Source: Aliidiomarina halalkaliphila (GTDB lineage Bacteria; Pseudomonadota; Gammaproteobacteria; Enterobacterales; Alteromonadaceae). From it: a stretch of DNA of 64,000 nucleotides. The notes under the pieces were generated by a model. That model was not told where the DNA came from. It did not search any database and saw nothing but the letters and a program-made list of their open reading frames with translations. Positions within the stretch are counted from its first letter, which is position 1. Each line of letters opens with the position of its first letter. Below, piece after piece: positions 50,989 to 60,001 of the stretch. Made by a program: the position numbers and the translations under genes. The stretch spans positions 434,001 through 498,000 of the forward strand of contig NZ_VJWL01000001.1 in assembly GCF_007096385.1 (NCBI RefSeq). The letters run 5' to 3'.

Positions 50989-51015
50989 AAGAGCGCTTAT
51001 ACAGCGCTCTTTTTT
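50989..51015 (+). terminator. Terminator of uvrC-pgsA
   Basis: The stem AAGAGCGCT (50989-50997) pairs with AGCGCTCTT (51003-51011), followed by T. The rest of the 229-bp gap to tRNA-Leu shows no gene; no clear terminator for the leftward tRNA operon is visible. Confidence 0.85.
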
Positions 51016-51189
51016 GTTTCTTAATTTCAACCATTACTAGCGCTAAATTAGAGCGTAAACGGCATACATGAGGATACGACTACAACAGTGCGATCGCATC
51101 ATTGGAAATAGGGCACAACACTGAACCGGGAGTTGTTAACCTGTGTTGGTGTGTTAGCTTTTTGGGGGGGTCTGAGGGGTGCAGAGAGA

Positions 51190-51276
51190 TGGTGCCCGGG
51201 GCCGGACTCGAACCGGCACGACCGTTAAGTCGAGGGATTTTAAATCCCTTGTGTCTACCAATTTCACCACCCGGGC
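51190..51276 (-). tRNA. tRNA-Leu (anticodon TAA)
   Basis: 87 nt including CCA. Acceptor stem GCCCGGG/CCCGGGC, anticodon stem AGGGA/TCCCT around TTTAAAA (anticodon TAA), class II variable arm, T-loop GGTTCGAGTCC. Last gene of the Gly-Cys-Leu operon (leuZ position of E. coli). Confidence 0.96.
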
Positions 51277-51353
51277 TAACCTAGTAGGCACTTCTTCTGC
51301 TTGCAATGCGTTCTTGAAGAACACATTTTTGTTCACACATAACGTGTTAAAAC

Positions 51354-51427
51354 TGGAGGCGGGTCCCGGAGTCGAACCGAGATCCACGGATTTGCAATCC
51401 GCTGCATAGCCATTCTGCCAACCCGCC
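51354..51427 (-). tRNA. tRNA-Cys (anticodon GCA)
   Basis: 74 nt including CCA. Acceptor stem GGCGGGT/ACCCGCC with discriminator T (U73, the cysteine identity base), anticodon loop TTGCAAA. Middle gene of the operon (cysT position). Confidence 0.97.
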
Positions 51428-51441
51428 GGGGAGTTAAAACG

Positions 51442-51517
<76 letters not shown>

Positions 51518-51558
51518 AACGCTTTATCACTTCCGGAGCCGTGCTCCAGTGGCTCGCC

Positions 51559-51586
51559 ATTCTACCTGCACGGACATTTCAGTCAA
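51559..51586 (-). promoter_or_regulatory. Sigma-70 promoter of the tRNA Gly-Cys-Leu operon
   Basis: Read leftward: TTGACT (51586-51581), a 16-bp spacer, TAGAAT (51564-51559), then a GC-rich discriminator (GGCGAGCC), the mark of stringently controlled stable-RNA promoters. tRNA-Gly begins about 35 bases after the expected start. Confidence 0.75.
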
Positions 51587-51666
51587 CAAGAAATTTTGAA
51601 TTTCCGGTTGTTTGGATGTTTTTTGACTGATTTGCTTATTTTCTGGCTGTCGCGAACGATAGGTTT

Positions 51667-52587
51667 CTACTTTTTCTGGCTTTCTGCGACATGGCGCATC
51701 CAGTTGACCAGAGCAACAATTGCCATTTCTTTCTGACTTTCGCGACGTACCGACAGATGTAACCCTTGCCGACCATTCAAATCAAAGCCTTCAACATGTA
51801 CAAGTCCACTCTGGGTCGCAGCCCGTTGGTAGCAGTCGGGCAACAACATCAAGCGACCGGTATACTGTGCTAATTCAACGGCCATACTGGTATTGTTGAC
51901 TAGTTGAATATGCTCTGCGGCGACCTTAGTATCATGAACCCGTACCCAACGGTCCCAATCCTTATTGGTATTCACAGCAACATATTTGTAGTTCGGAAGG
52001 GACTCTTCGGTAGGCGCAGGAAGCTTCTCAGGGCGCACTAATATTAGATTGGTATCCGTAAGCTTCCAATTGGAAATAGCTTTCTGTGCGGGCGCAGAGA
52101 AGGTGAGCAACGCGTCGAGCTCCCCATGCAGCAGCTCATGACTTAAAGCAGCTTCATTTTGCCGGCTTAAATATTCAGGCACTTGCACACAATGCAGTTC
52201 CAGATGCGGGTAGAGTTGGTTAAACTCGTCGAGTACTGGGCCTAACCACCACCGTAACAGCTCGCTACTGATACCGAGAGTGAGGGTACGACGGGCGTGC
52301 TCGCCATTTTTCATGGTACGTTTTACGAGTCGCTCGATTTGGCGGAATACCCGAGATAACTCAGGAGCCAACGCATCGCCGGCAGGGGTTAGGGCATGCA
52401 CGCGGTTATCACGCTGGATCAGGCGGATGCCCAGCTGCTCTTCGAGAGCCGTGATTTGTCGGCTAATCGCCGATTGGGTTACCGCAAGTTCTGCCGCGGC
52501 AGCCTTAAAGCTCCCGAGTCGGGAAACTGCCTCGAAGACCCGTAATGCGTTTAGTGAAGGAAAATTATTGTTTTTCATAATGCTCAT
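51667..52587 (-). CDS. LysR family transcriptional regulator
   Basis: 306 residues (303 if the ATG at 52578 is used; neither start has a strong ribosome-binding site). The winged helix is PSLNALRVFEAVSRLGSFKA through AISRQITALEEQLGIRL, and the periplasmic-binding-like effector domain fills 95-300. The opening resembles GcvA-type LysR proteins. It is divergent from a LysE family exporter with 85 bp between, the usual layout of a regulator controlling its neighbour. The inducer, perhaps an amino acid, is unknown. Confidence 0.92.
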   Translation of the reverse strand: MSIMKNNNFPSLNALRVFEAVSRLGSFKAAAAELAVTQSAISRQITALEEQLGIRLIQRDNRVHALTPAGDALAPELSRVFRQIERLVKRTMKNGEHARRTLTLGISSELLRWWLGPVLDEFNQLYPHLELHCVQVPEYLSRQNEAALSHELLHGELDALLTFSAPAQKAISNWKLTDTNLILVRPEKLPAPTEESLPNYKYVAVNTNKDWDRWVRVHDTKVAAEHIQLVNNTSMAVELAQYTGRLMLLPDCYQRAATQSGLVHVEGFDLNGRQGLHLSVRRESQKEMAIVALVNWMRHVAESQKK

Positions 52588-52672
52588 CGCGCTTTGAGTT
52601 TAAATCACAATAAATGATATTTTAGAATTACGCAATATTTCAATGAATTCAATACCCGTGGAGCATTAATTG

Positions 52673-53341
52673 ATGATAGAAGCCTTGTTTAGTTCCCGTT
52701 ACCTTGCAGAATTCCTCGCCATGGCCGTTGCCCATGCGGTAGCGGTGGCGAGCCCCGGGCCAGATTTTGCTGTAGTGAGTCGTTATAGTGTGCGGTATGG
52801 CGCTCGCATTGCGGTTTGGGTGAGTTTAGGGATCGCGTTGGGCATCCTCATCCATGTGACTTATTCAGTGCTAGGCTTAGCCATTATCATTGCCACCACT
52901 CCTTGGTTATATTCCTTACTATTACTCACGGCGGCCTGTTACTTCTTTTATCTAGGCTTTTCCGCGTTACGTTCGCGACCAGGAGAGCAAACCTCCGAGC
53001 ATGGTAAAAAGTCGGCTTTGGCAGTGGCTTCTATGAGTACAAAACGTGCTGTGGGTATTGGTTTCCTCACCAATGGCTTGAATATAAAGGCAACCATGTT
53101 TTTTCTGGCGTTGTTTACCTCGATTATTTCTCCGGCAACACCAATCGTTATTAAAGCGGGCTACGGTGTCTATCTAGCCATTGCGACCTTTGCTTGGTTT
53201 GCAACCCTATCTTTGTTACTGGGTAAAACACGTATTCGCGAACTATTATTGGCCAAAGGCTACTGGTTTGATCGTGTGATGGGCGCTATTTTGTGGATAT
53301 TGGCAGCAAACCTTCTGTTTCAGTGGTGGAAGCTAGCGTGA
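52673..53341 (+). CDS. LysE/RhtB family amino-acid exporter
   Basis: 222 residues from ATG 52673 (GGAG nine bases upstream; the TTG before it is rejected). Six hydrophobic helices, with the family signature SPGPDFAVVSRYS near residue 30 and FLTNGLNIKATMFFLALF in the centre. It exports an amino acid or derivative across the inner membrane; the substrate is not readable. Probably controlled by the divergent LysR protein. Confidence 0.92.
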   Translation: MIEALFSSRYLAEFLAMAVAHAVAVASPGPDFAVVSRYSVRYGARIAVWVSLGIALGILIHVTYSVLGLAIIIATTPWLYSLLLLTAACYFFYLGFSALRSRPGEQTSEHGKKSALAVASMSTKRAVGIGFLTNGLNIKATMFFLALFTSIISPATPIVIKAGYGVYLAIATFAWFATLSLLLGKTRIRELLLAKGYWFDRVMGAILWILAANLLFQWWKLA

Positions 53342-53388
53342 ATCCGTTATAATGCGCAGGATTTCTATTTTTAAATACAGGCTTTTTC

Positions 53389-54285
53389 ATGCAGTTATTT
53401 GTGAACGACCTTACCGTTATCGATTTCTCATATTTATGCCCAGAGCGGGGCATTGTTGGGGAAAGCTGGATAGTGGATATCATGCTTGATGGGTCGTTGA
53501 ATGATCAATCCATGGTGTTAGATTTTGGCCGCGTGAAAAAGCAGGTGAAAGCGATTATTGATCAATCGGTGGATCACAAGTTGTTGATTCCGACGGAGCA
53601 TCCATTTACACGGGTGAGTGCCCACCCAAATGAAACCCATCACTGGGTTGACTTTATGCGCCCGGGTCGCTCCATCCATTTGTATTGCCCGTCCGACGCT
53701 TATGCTTTTATTGATGCCAGTCAGATCGATATGGATGCCACTATTAGCTATTTGCAAGCGGCGATAAAACGGGAACTTCCGGCCAATGTGCAAGGCATCA
53801 CCTTAACCTTACGCAGTGAAGCAATTCCCGGTTTTTACTATCACTATACCCACGGGCTAAAAAAACATGATGGCAATTGCCAACGTATAGCCCACGGTCA
53901 TCGCTCGGCGATTCAAGTATATATCGATGGCATGCGAAGCCCCGCATTGGAGCAGCGTTGGAGTCGGCGCTGGGAAGATATTTACGTGGGTACGCGGGAA
54001 GATCTTGCGTCGCCTGATGAACTTACATTAAGCCCAGAAGCAACAAAGGCGCTCGGTGCGCACCACGTATGCTACAGTTATGTGGCGGAGCAAGGCGTAT
54101 TTGAGCTGATATTGCCCGCTGACGAAAATGAAGTGATGGAAGTGGACTCCACGGTGGAATGTATTGCGGAGTATATTGCTCAAGAAATTAAAACATCACT
54201 CAATGATTCTGACTATGGTCCCTCGCCGCAGATTCGTGTAATTGCGTATGAAGGTGTGGGCAAAGGAGCAATTGGTTATGCGTAA
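53389..54285 (+). CDS. Duplicated 6-pyruvoyltetrahydropterin synthase-like protein (QueD superfamily)
   Basis: 298 residues, about twice a QueD/PTPS subunit (near 120-140). The C-terminal half has the catalytic Cys164 and zinc ligands His169 and His171 (CQRIAHGH), with His155 as a likely third ligand, and the late motif STVECIAEYI. The N-terminal half keeps DFG (45-47) and DHKLL (62-66), but at its own CxxxHxH position reads CPERGIVGE, without the histidines. So each half supplies different active-site parts. Expected chemistry is on a dihydroneopterin-type substrate, but the product is uncertain. It overlaps an M23 peptidase gene by 8 bp, an odd partner. Confidence 0.82.
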   Translation: MQLFVNDLTVIDFSYLCPERGIVGESWIVDIMLDGSLNDQSMVLDFGRVKKQVKAIIDQSVDHKLLIPTEHPFTRVSAHPNETHHWVDFMRPGRSIHLYCPSDAYAFIDASQIDMDATISYLQAAIKRELPANVQGITLTLRSEAIPGFYYHYTHGLKKHDGNCQRIAHGHRSAIQVYIDGMRSPALEQRWSRRWEDIYVGTREDLASPDELTLSPEATKALGAHHVCYSYVAEQGVFELILPADENEVMEVDSTVECIAEYIAQEIKTSLNDSDYGPSPQIRVIAYEGVGKGAIGYA

Positions 54286-55114
54286 CGGAATAAGAATTGC
54301 TAGTGCAATGGCGGCGATTTGCGCGAGTTTTCTTTTACTCACGACAAATGCCTATGCAGCGGAACCGGAACTTAAAGGTGAGTTTGTGCAGGGTGGACTC
54401 ATCGTTGGGCGTACGAACCCTGACGCTCAAGTCATCTTTAATGGGGAACCGGTAAAGGTTGGGGCACACGGTCATTTTGTGTTCGGTATTGGTCGTGATG
54501 ACGAAGGGAAAGCACAATTACAAGTTCGTGGGACGAATGGTGAATCTTGGTCGCAAGCGTTTCCGATTGCCTCGCGTGAGTTTGATATTCAAAGGGTGGA
54601 TGGTTTGCCGCAACAAACAGTAACGCCAGATCCAGAGACCCAAGAACGTATCCGAGCGGATAATGTGCGTATAGGCGCCGCCCGCAATGTTGAAAGTGAT
54701 TATTTTGCTTTCGCGGGTGATTTTGAATGGCCAGCACAAGGGCGTATTACCGGGGTGTACGGTAGCCAGCGTATCCTCAATGGCGTCCCTGGTGCCATTC
54801 ATTGGGGCTTAGATATTGCAGCGCCCACGGGCACACCCGTGTATGCACCAGCCGCGGGAGAAGTGCGGTTAACGGCTCCTGATATGGTGCTTTCGGGTGG
54901 TACTATCATCATTGATCACGGCCATGAAGTGTTTTCAAGCTTCTTGCACCTGCATGCAATTCATGTGGAAGAAGGTCAATATGTGGAGCAGGGTACCTTA
55001 ATTGGTGAAATTGGTGCCACCGGCCGCGCGACTGGCCCACACCTAGATTGGCGCATGAATTGGCGCGGGGTACGCGTTGATCCATGGTTGTTGTTGGAAC
55101 ATTCAGATAACTAA
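54278..55114 (+). CDS. Secreted M23 family peptidase (LytM domain)
   Basis: 278 residues from ATG 54278 (AGGAG 10 bases upstream), overlapping the previous stop by 8 bp. Signal peptide to about residue 28 (AYAA). An N-terminal Ig-like segment (30-105) precedes the LytM domain with zinc ligands His175 and Asp179 (HWGLD) and the HLH motif (224-226), so the site appears complete. It should cut peptidoglycan cross-bridges, in the periplasm. Its own terminator overlaps the end of the M61 gene. Confidence 0.92.
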   Translation: MRNGIRIASAMAAICASFLLLTTNAYAAEPELKGEFVQGGLIVGRTNPDAQVIFNGEPVKVGAHGHFVFGIGRDDEGKAQLQVRGTNGESWSQAFPIASREFDIQRVDGLPQQTVTPDPETQERIRADNVRIGAARNVESDYFAFAGDFEWPAQGRITGVYGSQRILNGVPGAIHWGLDIAAPTGTPVYAPAAGEVRLTAPDMVLSGGTIIIDHGHEVFSSFLHLHAIHVEEGQYVEQGTLIGEIGATGRATGPHLDWRMNWRGVRVDPWLLLEHSDN

Positions 55115-55140
55115 TCGTATATCGGATCAAAGCCTTCTTA

Positions 55141-55180
55141 AAAGCGCGTGGCTTGGTTTATAACCAAGCGCGCGCTTTTT
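55141..55180 (+). terminator. Terminator of the PTPS-M23 operon
   Basis: An inner stem GCTTGGTT (55151-55158) with AACCAAGC (55162-55169) and an outer AAAGCGCG with CGCGCTTT, followed by T. The right arm lies inside the last codons of the converging M61 gene. Confidence 0.8.
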
Positions 55181-56936
55181 CTGTATCACGGACGGCTAAT
55201 TGATAGCCATCAACGACAGGTGCCTGCCAATGTAGCTCAGCGGCCACCAATATATCTCGGCGGAAGTAGTGCAAGGTACTGGTATCACCTGGTTGATAGC
55301 GTTGGAACGCTCTTAAAATATTTCCTTTGGTCGCTTCGATATGGTCAATAGCGAGCAAGCGATCGCCTTTGGCAAGTCCCGCTCGGGCAGCAGGACTATC
55401 TTCCATGACACGCTGTACCGTGACGCCTTGATGTGTTTCTTGTAGCGCAGCACCCAAGCTTACAGACGTTGGCTGTAAAGGTGTCAGGGCTGGTTGTTGA
55501 CTGAAGGGATCAACCGTGGCGGGCAGAAGTTCGATGCCAACGGCTGCCAACAAAGGTGATAAGTCGATGGCTTCTGTGCTGAGAACAGCTCGTTCTACCA
55601 ATGCTCGTAAGGTTTCATCGCCCACGGTTGCAAACAAGCGAAACAAGTCGCTTAGCGTGGTTCCGTGATGGCGATAGCTCTGGTAAGCCTCACGCATTAC
55701 ATCATCTAAACTTCTCCCAGGATACCGGCTACGTAAATAGAGATCGGCAAGTAGTGCCACCACCGCACCTTTACTGTAATAGCTTGCGATAGCGTTCGCG
55801 GCATTTTCGTTTTGTTGGTAGAACGTAGTCCAGGCCAATTGACTGGACTCAGCAATACTTTGGCGTTGCGGCCCTTTTCCACGCAATGCTCGGGTTAATG
55901 ATTGAGCTAACCGACCTAAAAATCTTTGTTGCGTCATGACGCCTGCACGATACACCATCCAATCGTCGTAGTAAGAGGTCATCCCTTCATAGAACCACAA
56001 TTGCTGAGTATATTGTTCGTGGCGAAGATCGTAAGGATGAAATTCCTTGGGTCTTAGCTGTTTGATATTCCAGCTATGGAAGTATTCATGGCTACACAAA
56101 CTTAAAAAAGTAAGGTAGTCATCATTGGCTTCTTTCTCTGAGCCGGGTTCTAAGGTGTGCCTACTGCACAGCAAAGCGGTTGAGTTTCGGTGTTCTAAGC
56201 CACCAAAGCCTTCCCCAATCACCATGGTTAAAAATTGATATGAGGCAAAAGGTGCCGCAGTTCCGCTTTCTCCGAACAGGGCGATCTGTGCTTCGCAAAT
56301 ACGTTGTAAATCGCGTTCTAACGCATCAGCATCGGCAAAATGCGGTGCGCTCAGAACTAATGTATGGGGAATGCCTGCCGCGGAAAACTCGATGCGTGTA
56401 AGCTCGCCACACAAAAATGGATAATCGATGAGGCTCGCATAGTCCTCCGCAGCGTAGCTGTTGGACGAATTATCTTCAGGTAGTGCCGCTTTGGGCATGC
56501 CCGTGCTGATGTCCCAATGCAAGGGAAACCCTTGCAGGTTAATCACATGAGGGTGGTTTGAATGAGCCAGTGATTCGAGGCAAAGCGCACTGGGATTAAA
56601 AAAACCAAACTCGTGGGCTAAATACGCGGTGCGTACCGACAAATCAAAAGCGTATACCGTATAACGAATCGTGATCCCGTTACCGTCGGTTTGAATTATC
56701 CATGTGCTTTTGTCAGGCCGACGGCTATCGAGCGCACCGTGAGTGCCAGTTGCCGAAAAGGTCACTATGTGTTTTGCAAAATCACGTATCATATAGCTGC
56801 CGGGTAACCATGTTGGCAGCCGTAATATCACCTTGTTATCAGCGTGTGCGGGAATTCGCATACAGACATGAAAGTAATGGTGCGCAATGTCGGGTGTGAC
56901 TTGATAGGTTACGGGCGCAATTTCTGCGGCAGACAT
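55158..56936 (-). CDS. M61 family (glycyl aminopeptidase) peptidase with PDZ domain
   Basis: 592 residues from the ATG 56934-56936, six bases after GGAGATTCT; a frame to 57038 adds 34 residues without support. The N-terminal beta domain (about 8-180) is followed by the thermolysin-like core: GGLEH (245-249), HEYFH with zinc ligands His283 and His287 and catalytic Glu284, and the third ligand Glu317 in WFYEGMTSYYDD. A C-terminal PDZ domain (about 490-575, GVTVQRVMEDSPAARAGL) follows. No signal peptide is seen, so it is probably cytoplasmic. Substrates are likely peptides with small N-terminal residues. Confidence 0.93.
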   Translation of the reverse strand: MSAAEIAPVTYQVTPDIAHHYFHVCMRIPAHADNKVILRLPTWLPGSYMIRDFAKHIVTFSATGTHGALDSRRPDKSTWIIQTDGNGITIRYTVYAFDLSVRTAYLAHEFGFFNPSALCLESLAHSNHPHVINLQGFPLHWDISTGMPKAALPEDNSSNSYAAEDYASLIDYPFLCGELTRIEFSAAGIPHTLVLSAPHFADADALERDLQRICEAQIALFGESGTAAPFASYQFLTMVIGEGFGGLEHRNSTALLCSRHTLEPGSEKEANDDYLTFLSLCSHEYFHSWNIKQLRPKEFHPYDLRHEQYTQQLWFYEGMTSYYDDWMVYRAGVMTQQRFLGRLAQSLTRALRGKGPQRQSIAESSQLAWTTFYQQNENAANAIASYYSKGAVVALLADLYLRSRYPGRSLDDVMREAYQSYRHHGTTLSDLFRLFATVGDETLRALVERAVLSTEAIDLSPLLAAVGIELLPATVDPFSQQPALTPLQPTSVSLGAALQETHQGVTVQRVMEDSPAARAGLAKGDRLLAIDHIEATKGNILRAFQRYQPGDTSTLHYFRRDILVAAELHWQAPVVDGYQLAVRDTEKARAWL

Positions 56937-57079
56937 AGAATCTCCATGCACGGGTGAATACATACTGTGCTTGAGTTTATCATGCAGTGCGACCAATCGT
57001 CTTGTTCCCTCGACTAATACGCGAGCAAGAGCGGACACAGTCGCGTATCATTGTTAATAAATTGTAATAAGACGTTTAG

Positions 57080-58159
57080 GTGGGTAGCTGTTTGAATTGG
57101 CGATCATATCTTGAAGACCGCAATAAAATGTTCTGGGTCCTGCAGATCGCAGGGTGGATGGGGTATGCCTTAGTTCAATATATTGGCTCTCTCATGCATG
57201 AAATGCGCGATATTTTCCTCGTGATCATTTTATTGGGTGCTTATGCTGGGTTTTTGTTAACGGTACCCATGCGCTACATCTATCGTGCCATCTGGAACGC
57301 GCCGCCTTTTGTCCATGTCATTATGGTGATCGCGATTTCCTACTTCGCCGCTGCGATATGGGCTGTCATTGATAATCTCACACATTGGGAAATCTATAAA
57401 TTCGGATATCGACCGAATAACTTACTGTTCTACTTCCAACATAGCGTGGCCAAGTTCTACATTTTGCTCACTTGGAGTGTGTTGTACTTTGTGATCAAGT
57501 ATTACCAGCTGTTGCAAGATGAGCGTCAGAAGGCACTTACTGCGGTGTCGATGGCCCACCAATCGCAACTAAAAATGCTGCGCTATCAATTAAATCCACA
57601 CTTTTTGTTTAATACCCTGAATGCGATTTCGACGTTGATTTTGGTGAATGAAAACAAAGCCGCCAATCAAATGATGAGTAAACTCAGTCGTTTTTTACGA
57701 TTTTCGTTAGATAATGAACCCATTAAGCGCATCAGTTTAAAGAAAGAAATTGATGCACTTATGCTGTATCTGGATATAGAAAAGGTTCGTTTTGGTGACC
57801 GCCTAGAAATCCATGTTGATGCGTCAGATGAGGCGTTACGGGCCCTTGTGCCTAGTTTATTGCTGCAACCATTGATCGAAAATGCAATTAAATATGCAAT
57901 TGCTCGTACCGAAACCACGGGTACGATTCATATCCATGCCCATGTGGAAGCGGATATGCTGAAAATTAGTATTGCCGACAATGGACCACAGCCCTTTGAC
58001 CCATCGCGTATTAAGGTGCGCGGGTCAGGTGTGGGGCTGGCGAATACACAAGAACGCTTGAAAGCCTTGTATGGTAAGCAGTACTCCTTTAATCTGTCGG
58101 CTAATGTTCCTTCCGGCTGCGTGGTGAGCATTTCCATGCCATGGCAGCCAGAAGAGTAA
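57080..58159 (+). CDS. LytS-type sensor histidine kinase
   Basis: 359 residues from GTG 57080. A TTG at 57092 has a better-spaced AGGTGG and gives a family-like MNWRSYL start, and ATG 57128 is also possible. Four transmembrane helices (about 17-40, 45-68, 75-98, 120-140) precede the His_kinase domain with the phospho-His in LNPHFLFNTLNAIS, then a HATPase with NAIKYA and GSGVGLANTQERL. It senses an unknown signal through its membrane part. The response regulator follows after 24 bp. Confidence 0.9.
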   Translation: MGSCLNWRSYLEDRNKMFWVLQIAGWMGYALVQYIGSLMHEMRDIFLVIILLGAYAGFLLTVPMRYIYRAIWNAPPFVHVIMVIAISYFAAAIWAVIDNLTHWEIYKFGYRPNNLLFYFQHSVAKFYILLTWSVLYFVIKYYQLLQDERQKALTAVSMAHQSQLKMLRYQLNPHFLFNTLNAISTLILVNENKAANQMMSKLSRFLRFSLDNEPIKRISLKKEIDALMLYLDIEKVRFGDRLEIHVDASDEALRALVPSLLLQPLIENAIKYAIARTETTGTIHIHAHVEADMLKISIADNGPQPFDPSRIKVRGSGVGLANTQERLKALYGKQYSFNLSANVPSGCVVSISMPWQPEE

Positions 58160-58183
58160 TCACTTGAAGACAATGTGAGTTGA

Positions 58184-59023
58184 ATGAACGACATGCAGCA
58201 AACAATCCGTGCGGTAATAGTTGATGACGAACCCTTAGCTCGTAAAGGGTTGAGAATCCGACTTGAACAATTTGAATACGTCGATATTGTTGCGGAAGGC
58301 ACCAGCGGCCGGGAAGCGGTGGAAGTGATCTTGGCGGAGAAACCGGATTTGGTGTTTCTCGATATTCAAATGCCCGGCATGAACGGATTTGATGTGCTCC
58401 GCAGCCTTCGGGAACGAGCGCAAACCATGCCTGCGGTAGTTTTTGTTACTGCCTACGACCAGTATGCGATTCGCGCATTCGATGTGCGGGCTCTAGATTA
58501 TTTGTTAAAGCCAGTCGATGAAGAGCGCTTGAAAGAAGCTATGGATCGCATAAGTGATGAGCTTAATACTGAAAAAGCGCGGCAATACCAAGACCGTTTG
58601 GTGCAGTTGGTAAGTGAAATTACGGGTGAAGATTGCGAAGATATCTTGCGTCAGCTGGCAGAAGGGAAGCAACCAAAATTCGATCAGTATCCTGAGCATC
58701 TGGCAATAAAAGACAGTGGCGAGATTACACGTGTGGCAATGAATTCCATTGAATGGATTGATGCTGCGGGTGATTACATGTGCATTCACGCTGGTAATCA
58801 AACACATATCTTACGTAAAACCATGAAGGAATTGGAGCAAGAGCTCAATCCTCGCATCTTTCAGCGGATTCATCGGTCGGCCATCGTGAATTTAGCGCAA
58901 GTAGAAAAGCTCTGTAGTCGGCAAAATGGTGAATATCACATTGTCTTGCAAAATGGGCAGGAGCTGAAGGTCAGTCGCAGCTACAAAGACCGAATCAAAC
59001 AGCTCGTTTTGGGTAATGCCTAA
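58184..59023 (+). CDS. LytTR family response regulator
   Basis: 279 residues. The receiver is intact: Asp14/Asp15, phosphoacceptor Asp60 in LVFLDIQMPG, Thr89 and Lys109. The C-terminal LytTR DNA-binding domain occupies about 175-275 (EWIDAAGDYMCIHAG, HRSAIVNLAQVEKL). Partner of the adjacent LytS-type kinase, with which it is co-transcribed. Targets are unknown; LytTR proteins often control envelope or secreted functions. Ends at a strong terminator. Confidence 0.93.
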   Translation: MNDMQQTIRAVIVDDEPLARKGLRIRLEQFEYVDIVAEGTSGREAVEVILAEKPDLVFLDIQMPGMNGFDVLRSLRERAQTMPAVVFVTAYDQYAIRAFDVRALDYLLKPVDEERLKEAMDRISDELNTEKARQYQDRLVQLVSEITGEDCEDILRQLAEGKQPKFDQYPEHLAIKDSGEITRVAMNSIEWIDAAGDYMCIHAGNQTHILRKTMKELEQELNPRIFQRIHRSAIVNLAQVEKLCSRQNGEYHIVLQNGQELKVSRSYKDRIKQLVLGNA

Positions 59024-59034
59024 CACCTCCTAAG

Positions 59035-59066
59035 AAAAAAGCAGTGAACAATATCACTGCTTTTTT
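59035..59066 (+). terminator. Terminator of the LytS/LytR-type operon
   Basis: The stem GCAGTGA (59041-59047) pairs with TCACTGC (59054-59060), flanked by six A and six T that extend it. Confidence 0.9.
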
Positions 59067-59113
59067 CGTTTAAAACAAATACATAATAAACGCAGTAAAT
59101 AAGCAGGAAACCT

Positions 59114-59998
59114 ATGTTACTAATGCGCTGGATAATGGCAATGGTGTGTATTGCGCTGATTTTAGGCAGCTTATCTGCGTGTTCAAGTCGACAACTCGGC
59201 TATCGATACGCGGAACAGCTTGTTTCGTGGCAAGCCGGGAGAATTGTGTCGCTTACATCAGAGCAGCGTCAGCAATTACGTAGTGAAACCGATGCGTTGT
59301 TGCAATGGCATGCGGAAACTCAATTGCCCGAATATATGCTCGCTCTTAACCGCCTTTATCGCGATGCCAACAGCAAAACCATTAACACTGAAGATCTGGA
59401 ATACTACGAAGAGCGATTGTATCGCTTTTGGTTGGACCTCCGAAAAGCCTTGGTGGCCCCGTCAGTACGCCTTCTCAGTAAGCTATCGGACAACCAGGTG
59501 GAGGAACTTCTGAGTTATATGCAGGAGCGCCAAGAAAAGCGTATTGAGGAAAGATCTGAGCGGGATGCAGAGGAGCGAATCGCGCAGCACGAAGAACGCC
59601 TACTCAAACAGATTCGCGATAACATGGGGCGCCCGACCGCACAACAGCAGGCGTTGATCCAAGCCTGGGCAACGGAGGTGCCAGAGACCTCGCAATTATG
59701 GTTTGAGTATAATCAACGCTGGTCGAACGCGTTTGCGGAGGCGCTTACTTACCGTCATGATGAGGAAGCATTTGCCCAGCGTATTGAACGTTTATGGGTA
59801 CAACCAGAGCAGTTTCGAAGCGACGACATGGTGGCGGTATTGATGGAGCACCGAGCGGTGACCATGGAGCTTATGGTGAAAATTCATGGGTCTATGACTG
59901 ACCGCCAACGCCAGCGTTTAATGCGGACGATTGACGGCTTTAGAAGAGACGTGATCGGAATGATGCGGCAGCGTGATGCGGTGCCGCAATCTCGGTAG
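59114..59998 (+). CDS. DUF6279 family lipoprotein
   Basis: 294 residues with a lipobox LSAC (Cys23). The mature part is almost entirely charged helices, as in DUF6279: YRYAEQLVSWQAGRIVSLTS, EERLYRFWLDLRKAL and IDGFRRDVIGMMRQ. The glutamate- and arginine-rich middle (about 135-170) is probably coiled coil. An envelope protein of unknown function. It stands alone and converges with pyk, 3 bp between stops. Confidence 0.85.
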   Translation: MLLMRWIMAMVCIALILGSLSACSSRQLGYRYAEQLVSWQAGRIVSLTSEQRQQLRSETDALLQWHAETQLPEYMLALNRLYRDANSKTINTEDLEYYEERLYRFWLDLRKALVAPSVRLLSKLSDNQVEELLSYMQERQEKRIEERSERDAEERIAQHEERLLKQIRDNMGRPTAQQQALIQAWATEVPETSQLWFEYNQRWSNAFAEALTYRHDEEAFAQRIERLWVQPEQFRSDDMVAVLMEHRAVTMELMVKIHGSMTDRQRQRLMRTIDGFRRDVIGMMRQRDAVPQSR

Positions 59999-60001
59999 AA
60001 A

